Made by a program: the position numbers and the translations under genes. A stretch of 64,000 bases of DNA from Nocardiopsis_B mangrovi (GTDB lineage Bacteria > Actinomycetota > Actinomycetes > Streptosporangiales > Streptosporangiaceae), in contig NZ_JBHSFQ010000001.1 in the NCBI RefSeq assembly GCF_042653925.1, positions 186,001-250,000 of the forward strand, read 5' to 3'. The notes beneath the pieces are model-generated. The model did no database searches. It was not told the DNA's origin and saw only the letters and a list, made by a program, of their open reading frames with translations. This document shows positions 43,728-52,563 of this stretch, piece by piece. Every line of letters begins with the position of its first letter. The first letter of the stretch is position 1.

Positions 43728-44015
43728 CTAGGCCGGTACGCTCCGTGGACACGTGCCCACTGCGCCCTTGGGGCGCGGGGTTTCCGAATCGATCTGGACT
43801 TCCGTGTGGCCGGAATCGGCCGTGGTCTCGGACCACGCGTGGGCATACTTCGCCCCGCGACCGCTGCCGTTGGGTGCCTTGGTCTGCGGCACCACCCCGG
43901 CGGACGAACGGAGTCCGGAAGTGAGGACGCGACCGCCGACGACGGTGCCCCGGGACATGGCGATGAGCAGGCCTGGCTGCTCGATCAAGCCGGATTCGCT
44001 GATGTTGCCGATCAT
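43728..44015 (-). CDS. 95-codon upstream ORF in the whiB7 leader
   Basis: Reads MIGNISESGLIEQPGLLIAM and ends CPRSVPA. AAGGAGGT lies 10 nt before ATG 44015. Third positions are strongly G/C throughout, so it is translated. No known domain. Its stop lies just ahead of the antiterminator/terminator, the geometry of ribosome-mediated attenuation: a ribosome finishing the ORF blocks the antiterminator arm and termination wins; a slowed ribosome leaves it free and whiB7 is read. Streptomyces wblC is also known to be controlled by an upstream ORF. The encoded peptide may itself have no function. Confidence 0.7.
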   Translation of the reverse strand: MIGNISESGLIEQPGLLIAMSRGTVVGGRVLTSGLRSSAGVVPQTKAPNGSGRGAKYAHAWSETTADSGHTEVQIDSETPRPKGAVGTCPRSVPA

Positions 44016-44090
44016 CTGACGGGACACCTCCTTCTATGGGCGGGCCGGCGGGATTGTGGTCCCGGGCCAGGCGCGGACGCTGATGGGTTA

Positions 44091-44129
44091 ACCCTAGAGG
44101 CCGCCGATCGAAACCGGCAACTCATTTTT
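44091..44129 (-). promoter_or_regulatory. WhiB7-type autoregulated promoter
   Basis: AAAAAT (44129-44124), 3 bp, -35 TTGCCG (44120-44115), 18 nt, -10 TAGGGT (44096-44091). An AT-rich patch 3 bp before -35 is the known WhiB7 AT-hook contact. Start site about 44084. Confidence 0.7.
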
Positions 44130-44223
44130 GACCTGCGTGTTTGGCCGAATCCGGCCGGAGCGCGCGGGGAATACCGGCGGCGGATCCGGACCGGGCCGGG
44201 ACGCACCGGCCGGATTCGCGGGG

Positions 44224-45138
44224 TCAGGACGAGGCGGAGTCCCCGCGGTCGAGGACCCGGATGAGCCCCTCCTGCACCACCGAGCAGACGAGCGTGCCGC
44301 CGCGGGTGAAGAACAGGCCCCGGGCGAGCCCCCGGGCGCCGGTGGCGCTGGGGGTCTCCTGGGCGTAGAGCAGCCATTCGTCGGCCCGGAAGGAACGGTG
44401 GAACCACATGGCGTGGTCGAGGCTGGCCATGGAGATGCCGGCGAAGGAGCGCCCGTGCCGCAGCAGCACGGTGTCGAGCAGGGTCATGTCGGAGGCGTAG
44501 GTCATGAGGCAGACGTGCAGCAGCGGATCGTCGGGCAGTTCGCCGTCGACCCGCAGCCAGACGAGGTTGCGGGTGGTGCTGAGCCCGGGGTCGCGCTCGA
44601 CCTCGAACGACAGCGGGCCGGCCGGGCGCATCTCGATCGGGTGCCAGCTCGCGAAGCGCGGCACCTTGCCGAAGGCGGCGAACAGGCGCTCGCGGGTGGT
44701 GGGCAGGTCCTCGGGGGCCGGGACGTCGGGCATCGGGACCTGGTGCTCCAGCCCGGGCTCCTCTTTGTGGAACGACGCCGAAAGCGTGAAGATCGCCTTG
44801 CCGTGCTGCACGGCGACGACCCTGCGGGTGGTGAAGGAGCGGCCGTCGCGCACGCGGTCGACCTCGTAGACGATCGGCACCGAGGGGTCGCCGGGGCGGA
44901 TGAAGTAGGCGTGCAGCGAGTGCACGTGGCGGTCGGCGGGGACGGTGCGCCCCGCCGCGACCAGCGCCTGGCCCGCCACCTGGCCGCCGAAGACGCGCTG
45001 GGGCCCGCCGTGGGGGCTGCGCCCGCGGAAGATGTCGTCCTCGATGCGTTCGAGGTCGAGGATGCGCAGCAGGCCCTCAAGGGTCTGGCCGGCCGGTACG
45101 GCCGGCTCCGGACCGCCCACGGCGAGGTCATCTGTCAT
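44224..45138 (-). CDS. tesB: Acyl-CoA thioesterase II (TesB)
   Basis: 304 residues, double hot-dog. Signatures: RVFGGQVAGQALVAAGRTVP, HSLHAYFIRPGDPSVPIVYEVDRVRDGRSFTTRRVVA, ASFHKEEPG in the first half; LHVCLMTYASDMTLLDTVLL, SLDHAMWFHRSFRADEWLLY and GLFFTRGGTLVCSVVQEGLIR in the second, including the catalytic Asp in SLDHA. Hydrolyses acyl-CoA thioesters. ATG 45138 overlaps the uvrD2 end by 11 nt, so it is the last gene of the uvrD2 transcript. Confidence 0.93.
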   Translation of the reverse strand: MTDDLAVGGPEPAVPAGQTLEGLLRILDLERIEDDIFRGRSPHGGPQRVFGGQVAGQALVAAGRTVPADRHVHSLHAYFIRPGDPSVPIVYEVDRVRDGRSFTTRRVVAVQHGKAIFTLSASFHKEEPGLEHQVPMPDVPAPEDLPTTRERLFAAFGKVPRFASWHPIEMRPAGPLSFEVERDPGLSTTRNLVWLRVDGELPDDPLLHVCLMTYASDMTLLDTVLLRHGRSFAGISMASLDHAMWFHRSFRADEWLLYAQETPSATGARGLARGLFFTRGGTLVCSVVQEGLIRVLDRGDSASS

Positions 45139-47236
45139 CGGGGCCCCCTTGGTCGGAGTCGTCGTCGACGGCGTGCTCGGGGGCGGGGGCGGGGTCGCGC
45201 CCGGCGCACAGGGCCAGCACCGCCTCGCCGTAGCGTTCGAGCTTCACCGCGCCCACGCCCGAGATCCGCGACAGCTGGGAGACGCTGCCGGGGACGTGCT
45301 CGGCGACGGCCTGGAGGGTGGCGTCGGTGAAGATGACGTAGGCGGGGACCTTCTGCTCCTCGGCGGTGCCGCGGCGCCACGCCTTGAGCCGTTCGAGCAG
45401 GGCTTCGTCGTAGTCGGCGGGGCAGTCGAGGCAGCGGGAGAGCTTGCGCTCGGCGGCCTCGATGAGGGTGCTGCCGCAGATGCGGCAGCGCACGACCTTG
45501 GCCTGCCTGCGGTCGCGCCGGCCGCTCGCCAGGGAGGGCGAGGCCGGCCGCAGGCCGTCGAGGAACCGGGACGGCTTGCGGATCTTGCGCCCGCCGGGCG
45601 AGCGGGCCAGCGACCAGGACATGGCGAGGTATTCGCGGGCCCGGGTGACCCCCACGTAGAAGAGCCGCCGCTCCTCCTCGACCTGGTCGTCGGTTTCGGC
45701 GTAGACGATCGGCAGCATGCCCTCGGTGAGCCCGGCGAGGAAGACGGCGTCCCATTCCAGGCCCTTGGCGGAGTGGAGCGAGGCGAGGGTGACGCCCTCG
45801 AATTCGGGAGCGTGCTCGCTGGCCACACGGGCGTCGAGTTCGGCGACGAAATCCTCCATGGTCGCGCCCTGGCGCGCGGCGGCGATGTCCTCGGCGAGCT
45901 GCGCGAGCGCCGCGAGGGACTCCCAGCGCTCGCGGGCCTGGCGGCCCTCGGGCGCGGTGGGGGTGAGGCCCAGCGGGGCGAGGATGTGGTGCACCGTGGC
46001 CGCGAGCGGGTCGTCGGCCGCCCCCTGCCGGGCGCCGCGCAGGGTGTGGACGGCCTGCTTGATCTCGGCGCGGTCGAAGAACCGCGTGGCCCCCCGCACG
46101 GAGAAGGCGACCCCGGCGTCGGCGAGCGCCTGCTCGTAGGCGGCCGACTGGGAGTTGGTGCGGAACAGCACGGCGATCTCGCGGGCGGGGGTGCCGGAGT
46201 CGATGAGCGCGGCGATCTTGCGCGCGACCGAGGTGGCCTCGGCGGGTTCGTCGTCGTATTCGGTGTAGGTGGGCTCGGGGCCCTCGGACCGCTGGGCGAC
46301 GAGTTCGAGGCGCTGGCCGGCGGCGCCGGGCGCGGACTTGAGCGCGAGGTTGGCGACCCGCACCACCTGGGGGGTGGAGCGGTAGTCGCGCACGAGCTTG
46401 ACGACGGTGGCGTGCGGGTAGGCGGCGGAGAAGCCGGTGAGGTAGCCGGGGGTGGCCCCCGCGAAGGAGTAGATGGTCTGGCTGGGGTCGCCCACCACGC
46501 AGACGTCGTCGCGGTCGCCCAGCCAGGCGTCGAGCAGGAGCTTCTGGAGCGGGTTGACGTCCTGGAACTCGTCGACGACGAAGTAGCGGTACTGGTCGCG
46601 CACGCGGTCGGCGATCTGGGGGTGCTCGGCGAGCATGGCCGCCGTGAGTTCGAGCATCGACTCGAAGTCGAGCAGGTTGCGGTCGCGGCGGATGTCCTCG
46701 TAGGCCTCGAAGACGCGGGCGACGTCGTGGGCGGGCATCGGCGGGGTGCGGCCGGCCTTGGCGACCGCGGATTCGTAGTCGGCCGGCCGGGTCTGGGTGA
46801 CCTTGGACCATTCGATCTCGCCGGCGAGGTCGCGCAGGCCGGTGCGGTCGGGTTGCAGGGCGCACGAATTGGCCGCGCGCGCGACCACCTGGATCTTGCT
46901 GTCGATGAGGGTGGGCAGCGGCCCGCCGATGACCTGCGGCCAGAAGAAGGACAGCTGGCGCAGGGCAGCGGAGTGGAAGGTGCGGGCCTGGACCCGCGGG
47001 GCGCCCAGCGCCCGCAGCCGCCCGCGCATCTCGCCGGCCGCCCTGACGGTGAAGGTGACGGCCAGGATCTGCTGCTCGGTGGCGACGCCGCTGGCGACCG
47101 CGTGGGCGATCCGGTGCGTGATGGCCCGGGTCTTGCCCGTGCCGGCGCCGGCGAGGATGCACACCGGCCCGCGCAGTGCGCGGGCGGCCTCAAGCTGTTC
47201 GGGGTCGAGGCCGTCGAGTACCCGGTCGGGGTCCAT
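45128..47236 (-). CDS. uvrD2: UvrD2-type SF1 DNA helicase with HRDC domain
   Basis: 702 residues. Helicase motifs: AGAGTGKTRAITHRIAH (Walker A), VVDEFQDVNPLQKLLL (II), VGDPSQTIYSFAGA (III), LHSAKGLEWDAVFLAG (V), EERRLFYVGVTRAREYL (VI). Tetracysteine CRICGSTL...CLDC near residue 600 followed by an HRDC domain (about 615-690), the combination defining mycobacterial UvrD2, an essential 3'-5' helicase needing Ku-independent unwinding. ATG 47236. Divergent from mrx1, as in mycobacteria. Confidence 0.95.
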   Translation of the reverse strand: MDPDRVLDGLDPEQLEAARALRGPVCILAGAGTGKTRAITHRIAHAVASGVATEQQILAVTFTVRAAGEMRGRLRALGAPRVQARTFHSAALRQLSFFWPQVIGGPLPTLIDSKIQVVARAANSCALQPDRTGLRDLAGEIEWSKVTQTRPADYESAVAKAGRTPPMPAHDVARVFEAYEDIRRDRNLLDFESMLELTAAMLAEHPQIADRVRDQYRYFVVDEFQDVNPLQKLLLDAWLGDRDDVCVVGDPSQTIYSFAGATPGYLTGFSAAYPHATVVKLVRDYRSTPQVVRVANLALKSAPGAAGQRLELVAQRSEGPEPTYTEYDDEPAEATSVARKIAALIDSGTPAREIAVLFRTNSQSAAYEQALADAGVAFSVRGATRFFDRAEIKQAVHTLRGARQGAADDPLAATVHHILAPLGLTPTAPEGRQARERWESLAALAQLAEDIAAARQGATMEDFVAELDARVASEHAPEFEGVTLASLHSAKGLEWDAVFLAGLTEGMLPIVYAETDDQVEEERRLFYVGVTRAREYLAMSWSLARSPGGRKIRKPSRFLDGLRPASPSLASGRRDRRQAKVVRCRICGSTLIEAAERKLSRCLDCPADYDEALLERLKAWRRGTAEEQKVPAYVIFTDATLQAVAEHVPGSVSQLSRISGVGAVKLERYGEAVLALCAGRDPAPAPEHAVDDDSDQGGPDDR

Positions 47237-47540
47237 CCTGTCCGCTCCGTTCGGCTCGGGGGCGTGCGTCCTTCAGGTGATCACCGGCCCGGTGCGGCGG
47301 CGGCCCGTGTTCGGCCACGTCCGGCCACGCCGACCCCATTCACCCGGCCCAGTCTCTCAAGTATCAGTGGAGATACGTGCATACCCGCACCGCGACCGCC
47401 GGACTGTGGACGACCGCGGACGACCGCGGCGGCCGAGGCCCGGAGGTACCGCCGGCGCGCCGGAACCGGCCGTGCGGCCGCGGTCCGGGGAACCGAAGTC
47501 CGCGAAGGAGCGTCCCACCTGCTGACATAAAAGGCATTGG
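47237..47540. other. Divergent intergenic region uvrD2/mrx1
   Basis: About 300 bp, no gene. Holds the leftward uvrD2 promoter (not resolved) and, at its right edge, the SigR-type promoter of mrx1. Confidence 0.4.
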
Positions 47541-47566
47541 GGAAGCTCCGCGCGCTTTGCGGCGTT
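47541..47566 (+). promoter_or_regulatory. SigR-type promoter of mrx1
   Basis: GGAAG (47541-47545), 18 nt spacer, GTT (47564-47566): one mismatch to GGAAT-N18-GTT. The start would be ~47573, 40 nt before the mrx1 ATG. Mycoredoxin genes are known SigR/SigH targets. Confidence 0.65.
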
Positions 47567-47612
47567 GGTAATAGGCGGTGTTCTCATCCACGTGGACGAA
47601 GGAGACGGCCCT

Positions 47613-47873
47613 ATGACCACCCCCGACACCGGGCGGATCACGATGTACTCCACACCCTGGTGCGGCTTTTGCAAGCGGCTGAAGAGCCAGCTCGCCCGCG
47701 AGGGGATCGAGATCGACGAGGTCGACATCGAGCAGAACCCCGAGGCGGCCGAGTACGTCATGCAGGTCAATGGCGGGAACCAGACCGTCCCGACGGTGGT
47801 GTTCCCGGATGGCACCGCCATGACGAACCCGTCTTTGACACAGGTCAAGGAGAAGATAGCGGCGCAAGTGTAG
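47613..47873 (+). CDS. mrx1: Mycoredoxin 1 (glutaredoxin-like)
   Basis: 86 residues. Thioredoxin-fold with active site TPWCGFCKRLK and the cis-Pro/TVPTVVF segment. Reduces mycothiol mixed disulfides on proteins. ATG 47613 follows GAAGGAG by 8 nt. Divergent from uvrD2 (as Rv3198A/Rv3198c) and upstream of nudC. SigR-type promoter immediately upstream ties it to the sigR operon at 14-15 kb. Confidence 0.93.
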   Translation: MTTPDTGRITMYSTPWCGFCKRLKSQLAREGIEIDEVDIEQNPEAAEYVMQVNGGNQTVPTVVFPDGTAMTNPSLTQVKEKIAAQV

Positions 47874-47945
47874 CCGCACGGCGCCGCCCGGCCCGCTCGG
47901 GCGGCGGCCGGCACCCCGGGCGGGGGCAAGGAATGGGGGAAAGAC

Positions 47946-48455
47946 GTGACGGCTCACCGAACTGTCCGTGGCGAGGGGACTGCCACCTACGGCCTGATCA
48001 GGCGGACCCCTGAGGGGTGGCGCGTGCAGGACGGCGAAGAACTGCCGGACCTGCTCAACGCCATGGTCCTCGCCGATCTGCTCGCCGCGGAGGAGCGCCA
48101 GGCCGACCGGCCGGCCGCCACCCCGCCGCGGGCGGCCGAGGAGGCGTCCGAGGTCGAGCGCCTGCGGGTGACCGTGGCCCAGCTCGAACACGCGCTGCAC
48201 ACGCGCGTCGTGGTGGAGCAGGCGATCGGGGTGCTCGTCGAGCGCCACCGGCTGACGCCGCGCAAGGCGTTCGAGCGGCTGCGGTCGGCGGCGCGCTCGC
48301 GCGGGCGCAAGGTCGCCGATATGGCCCGCGACGTCGTGACGAGCAGCACCAATCCGCTCACGGCGCTGCCGGGCGAGCTCGCGGGCGAGGGCACGGCGGC
48401 CGAGGCCGAGCCGGCCCGGCGCGGCCGCCGGGCCGATCAGGGCGCCTCGTCGTGA
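47946..48455 (+). CDS. ANTAR domain protein without receiver
   Basis: 169 residues. The ANTAR helices are near 75-135: EHALHTRVVVEQAIGVLVERHRLTPRKAFERLRSAARSRGRKVADMARDVV, with the A-x3-R-x6-KA-like pattern conserved. ANTAR domains bind paired hexaloop RNA hairpins and antiterminate. The first ~70 residues are not a response-regulator receiver (no DD/K motif) and look variable. GTG 47946 has GGGGGAAAG upstream. Same strand as mrx1, 72 nt downstream, probably co-transcribed. Possible partner of the PdtaS kinase at 6475-8025, but it lacks a phosphorylatable domain. Confidence 0.85.
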   Translation: MTAHRTVRGEGTATYGLIRRTPEGWRVQDGEELPDLLNAMVLADLLAAEERQADRPAATPPRAAEEASEVERLRVTVAQLEHALHTRVVVEQAIGVLVERHRLTPRKAFERLRSAARSRGRKVADMARDVVTSSTNPLTALPGELAGEGTAAEAEPARRGRRADQGASS

Positions 48456-48518
48456 CCGGGCGCGCCGCGTGCCCTGCGCCCCGGGGGGAGGGCGCACGGC
48501 CGCTCCGGCGCGCGACGG

Positions 48519-49508
48519 CTACCACTCGCCGGGCAGCGGGCCGCCGTACCAGTGTTCGATGATCTTCCGGGCGATCGACACCGACCCGGGCAGCAGGATC
48601 TCGCCCGACTCCGCGGCGGCGTACAGCTCGTCGCGGGAGAGCCAGCGGACCTCGGAGATCTCGTCGTCGGTCCGCTCCGCGGTCCCCGTGGCCCGGGCCG
48701 TGTAGCCCAGCATCAGGCTGCGCGGGAACGGCCAGGGCTGCGATCCCAGGTAGACGGGGTCGCAGACCCGCACGCCCGTCTCCTCGGCCACTTCGCGCAC
48801 CACGGCCTGCTCCAGTGACTCCCCCGGTTCGACGAACCCCGCCAGCACCGAGTAGCGGCCGCCCGGCCAGCGGGGGTTGTGGCCCAGCAGGCACTGCTCC
48901 ACCCCGTCGGTCTCGCGGTGCACGAGCATGATGACCGCGGGGTCCATGCGGGGGTAGTGCTCGGTGCCGTCCTCGGTGCAGATCCGCAGGTGCCCCGCCG
49001 CCTCCGGCCGGGTGGGCGCGCCGCACATCGGGCAGAAACGGTGCGCCGCGTTCCAGTTGGCGACCGCCACGGCGTGGGTGAGCAGCCCGGAGTCGCGGGC
49101 GTCGAGCAGCGCCCCCACCTCGCGCAGCGACGCGGGCTCGGCGTCCGCCGCACCGGGCAGGTCCGCGAACGGGTCGTCGCCGGCGGCGCGCACCGCGAAG
49201 TAGGAGAGGCCGTCGGCGTCGGTCCCCAGAAGGTAGCGGTCGCCCTCGGGCGCGTCGCCGGGGCCGACGAGCAGGAGGCGGGGGCGGGACGTCCCGTCGC
49301 CGCCGGGCGCGGTGGTCACCAGCGCCTGCGACTGCCGCGCCAGCATCGCCTGCCAGCCGTAGGAGCCGGGATCGCCGCCCTGGAGGACCAGCACCCGCGT
49401 CTCGGGGTCGGCCCACGCCTTGCGCAGCCAGGCGTCGTCGGTGCGCCGGTGCCCGGCGACGTCGATGTGGCCGCGTGAGAGCGCGGGTGTCTCGTGTGGT
49501 GCGAACAT
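48519..49508 (-). CDS. nudC: NAD(H) diphosphatase / deNADding enzyme NudC
   Basis: 329 residues. N-terminal NudC-like domain, zinc ribbon CPMCG...RICTEDGTEHYPR (three cysteines; the fourth ligand is not Cys), NUDIX box GFVEPGESLEQAVVREVAEETGV, and the NudC signature SQPWPFPRSLMLGY directly after it. Hydrolyses NADH and removes NAD caps from RNA. ATG 49508 gives MFAPHETPALSR. Converges on the ANTAR gene; follows the dipeptidase on the same strand by 44 nt. Confidence 0.93.
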   Translation of the reverse strand: MFAPHETPALSRGHIDVAGHRRTDDAWLRKAWADPETRVLVLQGGDPGSYGWQAMLARQSQALVTTAPGGDGTSRPRLLLVGPGDAPEGDRYLLGTDADGLSYFAVRAAGDDPFADLPGAADAEPASLREVGALLDARDSGLLTHAVAVANWNAAHRFCPMCGAPTRPEAAGHLRICTEDGTEHYPRMDPAVIMLVHRETDGVEQCLLGHNPRWPGGRYSVLAGFVEPGESLEQAVVREVAEETGVRVCDPVYLGSQPWPFPRSLMLGYTARATGTAERTDDEISEVRWLSRDELYAAAESGEILLPGSVSIARKIIEHWYGGPLPGEW

Positions 49509-49552
49509 GCCAACCTTCTCGGCGATGGGACGGGCGGGCCGGGTGCGTGCGC

Positions 49553-51013
49553 TCAGCGGTCCGCGGGACCGGTCCGGGCGCGCCCCAGCTCGGCCCAGAG
49601 GTGGGCCGCGCTTTCGGCCCCCTTGAGCAGCAGGGGGATCTCGACCTTCTCGTTGGGCGCGTGGATGCGGTCGTCGTCGAGCCCGACGGCGACGAAGACC
49701 AGCGGGGCGCCGAGGATGTCGGCGATGTCGGCCTCGGGGCCGCTGCCGCCCTCGCGGGTGAACAGGACCTCGGTGCCGAAGGCCCGCTCCATCGCGGTGC
49801 GGGCCGCGCGCACCGCCGTGCCGCCGTCGAGGCGGCTCCCCGCCGGCGCGGGGCCGCCCAGGGCGGGTGAGGGGCCGACGACGGCGGAGATGTCGGACGC
49901 GCACGCGCGCACGCCCGGCCCGGTGAACGTCACCTCGGCCCGCAGCCCGGGCGGCAGGCCCGCCTCGACGTAGGCGCGCACCCGGTCCTGGACGTGCAGC
50001 GGCTCCTGGCCGGGCACGAGCCGGAAGCTCACCTTGGCGTGGGCCGAGCGGGGCACGATGGTCTTGGATCCGGCACCGGTGTGCCCGCTCCACATGCCGT
50101 TGATCTCGGCGGTGGGGCGCACCCAGACGCGTTCCAGGGTGCTGTACCCGGCCTCGCCGGCCGTCGCGGTGCTCCCGCCGGCGGTGCGCAGCCACGCGGC
50201 CTCGTCGAAGGGCAGCTTCGCGATGAGCGCGCGCTCGGCCTCGGTGGCCTCGGCTGCGCCGTCGTGGAAGCCGGGGATCGCCACCCGGCCGTCGGCGTCG
50301 TGCATCCCCGAGAGGAGGTCGGCCAGCGCCTCGGCGGGGTTGGGGACGGCGCCGCCGAAGGACCCGCTGTGCAGGTCGGTCTCCGCCCCGTGGACGTCGA
50401 TCTGCCCGTCGGTCAGGCCGCGCATCCCCACGCACATCGAGGGGGTGCCGGCGGCCCACATGGTGGTGTCGGAGATGACCGCGGCGTCGCAGGCCAGGCG
50501 GTCGCGGTTGCGGGTCAGCAGATCGGCGAAGTGCGGCGACCCGGACTCCTCCTCGCCCTCGACCAGGAGCTTGACGGTGACCGGCGGCGCGTCGGCGCCC
50601 GAGGCGGCGAGGGCGGCGCGCAGCCCCAGCGTGTGGAAGAGGACCTGGCCCTTGTCGTCGGAGGCGCCGCGGCCGATGAGCCGGTCGCCGCGCTCGACGG
50701 GGGTGAAGGGATCGGTCTCCCACTCCCCGACGGGGTCGGCCGGCTGGACGTCGTGGTGGCCGTACACTAGGACGACGGGGGCATCGGGGTCGGCGGCGGG
50801 CCACTCGGCGAAGACGGCGGGCATTCCGGGGGTCTCCCAGACCTCCACGACCGGGAACCCGGTGGCCTCCAGGTGGCGGGCCAGCCACGCGGCGGAGCGC
50901 CGGACGTCGTCGCGGTGGCCGGGGTCGGCGGAGATCGACGGGATCGCCAGCCACTCCTTGAGCCCACCGACGAACTCGGCACGCCGGTCCTCGATGTAGG
51001 TGCGCACGTCCAT
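49553..51013 (-). CDS. M20 family dipeptidase/peptidase
   Basis: 486 residues. Metal ligands: YGHHDVQPA (His), GASDDKGQVLFH (bridging Asp), VEGEEESGSPHF (Glu pair), and DTTMWA region Asp; C-terminal VAVGLDDDRIHAPNEKVEI (His). Dimerisation domain ~200-310. Matches the dipeptidase (CndP/PepV-like) branch that cleaves dipeptides or acylated amino acids. ATG 51013 (MDVRTYIEDRRAEF). Same strand as nudC, 44 nt upstream. Confidence 0.9.
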   Translation of the reverse strand: MDVRTYIEDRRAEFVGGLKEWLAIPSISADPGHRDDVRRSAAWLARHLEATGFPVVEVWETPGMPAVFAEWPAADPDAPVVLVYGHHDVQPADPVGEWETDPFTPVERGDRLIGRGASDDKGQVLFHTLGLRAALAASGADAPPVTVKLLVEGEEESGSPHFADLLTRNRDRLACDAAVISDTTMWAAGTPSMCVGMRGLTDGQIDVHGAETDLHSGSFGGAVPNPAEALADLLSGMHDADGRVAIPGFHDGAAEATEAERALIAKLPFDEAAWLRTAGGSTATAGEAGYSTLERVWVRPTAEINGMWSGHTGAGSKTIVPRSAHAKVSFRLVPGQEPLHVQDRVRAYVEAGLPPGLRAEVTFTGPGVRACASDISAVVGPSPALGGPAPAGSRLDGGTAVRAARTAMERAFGTEVLFTREGGSGPEADIADILGAPLVFVAVGLDDDRIHAPNEKVEIPLLLKGAESAAHLWAELGRARTGPADR

Positions 51014-51323
51014 CAGTACCGCGTTCCCTTCCCGGGTGGTCCTCCGACGCTTCGAGCCTAGAACCTCCGCCCCCCGCTCGGACACGCGGCCGCCGCGGGC
51101 GGGCGCACCGCCGCTGAACGGCGCGAACGGCGGCGGGAGCGCCGCGCGCGGCGCGAACGCGGTTTCGGTCGCCCGCGCCGGGGACCTTTCGGGGTTTCGG
51201 CCTGGACGCGGGACGGAGGGTGCCGGCGTGCGGGGCGGCGGAGCACGCCGGACGCCGGTCGTCCCGGATCAGGTGATATGGGTGAGTGGCTACCGCTTCC
51301 GTGCTGCGCTGTAGGAGCCCCCC
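51014..51323. other. Divergent intergenic region, nothing recognised
   Basis: About 310 bp between the dipeptidase and the PLP-fold gene. A TATGGGT stretch at 51278 is the only promoter-like box; no small gene, repeat or structured RNA was recognised. Confidence 0.35.
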
Positions 51324-52454
51324 ATGATCGAGTTGCCCAAGCGCGTCCACGAGCATGCCCTGACCCTCTCCGCCGACCAGCTGCCCGTGCGGGTCTACGA
51401 CCTCCCCCGGCTCGACGCCCGCGGCCGGGCCCTGCGCGACAGCCTGCCCCGGTCGGTGGAGCTCTACTTCAGCCTGCACGACCCGCCCCCGGGCGCGGTG
51501 TCGGCGCTCGCCCGGCACGCGTCCGGGTTCGAGGTGGTCTCGACCGACGGCCTGGTCGCCGTCCGCAGAGAGCGCCCCGCGGCCCGGGCCGCCCTGCGCG
51601 GCCCCGGCAAGACCCGTGACGAGATCGCCGCCGCCGTTGCCGCCGGGAACGCCGTGCTGCACGTCGACAGCCCCGAGGAGCTGCGCCTCATCCTGCTGGC
51701 CGCCCGGTACGCCGGCCGCGGCGTGGACGTCCTGCTGCGGGTCGACCCGCCCGAGGGGGCGGGCCGCGACGCGCTCGCCGGCCCCGCCGGCATGGACCCG
51801 GCCGCGCTCGTGGAGTGCGCCGAGATCCTGGAAGGGGCCGCCCTCGTCCGCCCGCTGGGGTTCAGCACGGGCACCGCCGATCGGCCCGATGCGCGGACCC
51901 TCGGCCGGCTGGCCAAGGAGATGCTGGACGCGCTGCGCCCGTGGAGTTCGATGTTCCGCATCGACCGGCCCCAGTACGCGATCGGCGGCGGCGCCCCTCC
52001 CCCGGCGCCCGGCAGGGGCGGCGGCGGATTCGACTGGCGGCAGTACGGGTCCCTGCTCTCGCGGCTGGCGGCCCCCGGGGAGACGCTGCGCGTCACCCCG
52101 TCCGGCCCGCCGGAGCCCTGCTGCGGCTGGTTCCTGACCCGGGTGCTGGACGTCAAGCACCACCTCGGGCGGGCGGTGGCCGTGGTCGCCGGAGGCGAGT
52201 GGATCGGCGGCTCCCCGCCGGACGACATCGGCGTCGTCCCGCTGGAGACGGGGTGGGACCGCCCCTGGCCCCGGCCGGAGGTGGCCGCCGAGCCGGTCAC
52301 GGTCACCTGCCGCGACGCGGGCATGGAACGCGTCCTGGCCCGCGACGTCCCCGTCGACCTGCTCCGCGTCGGAGACGCCGTGGCCTTCCCGGCCGCCTTC
52401 ACCACCCCCGCCGCCCCGGGACCACCGCCGAGGGTCCACACCCTCACGGCGTGA
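51324..52454 (+). CDS. Fold-type III PLP decarboxylase-like protein lacking the PLP lysine
   Basis: 376 residues. Resembles diaminopimelate/ornithine decarboxylases (LysA/SpeC-type TIM barrel): PVRVYDLPRLDARGRALR, SVELYFSLHDPPPGAVSALARHASGFEVVSTDGL, GPGKTRDEIAAAVAAGNAVLHVDSPEELRLI, IDRPQYAIGGG. The Schiff-base Lys of the YALKAN motif is His52 here, and the HIGS and CESGD signatures are absent or altered (GFSTGTAD, PEPCCGW). It is probably a pseudoenzyme or has another activity. ATG 51324 is 6 nt after AGGAG. Monocistronic, between a dipeptidase and adnB. Confidence 0.75.
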   Translation: MIELPKRVHEHALTLSADQLPVRVYDLPRLDARGRALRDSLPRSVELYFSLHDPPPGAVSALARHASGFEVVSTDGLVAVRRERPAARAALRGPGKTRDEIAAAVAAGNAVLHVDSPEELRLILLAARYAGRGVDVLLRVDPPEGAGRDALAGPAGMDPAALVECAEILEGAALVRPLGFSTGTADRPDARTLGRLAKEMLDALRPWSSMFRIDRPQYAIGGGAPPPAPGRGGGGFDWRQYGSLLSRLAAPGETLRVTPSGPPEPCCGWFLTRVLDVKHHLGRAVAVVAGGEWIGGSPPDDIGVVPLETGWDRPWPRPEVAAEPVTVTCRDAGMERVLARDVPVDLLRVGDAVAFPAAFTTPAAPGPPPRVHTLTA

Positions 52455-52563
52455 CGGGCTCACCGGCCGCGGTACGGCACGCGGCCGAGCGCGACGGTCA
52501 CGACCGGCGACTCGCGAGCCCGCCCCGTGCCCCGCGTGCCCGCCCATCGGAGCCGGCCGTCCG

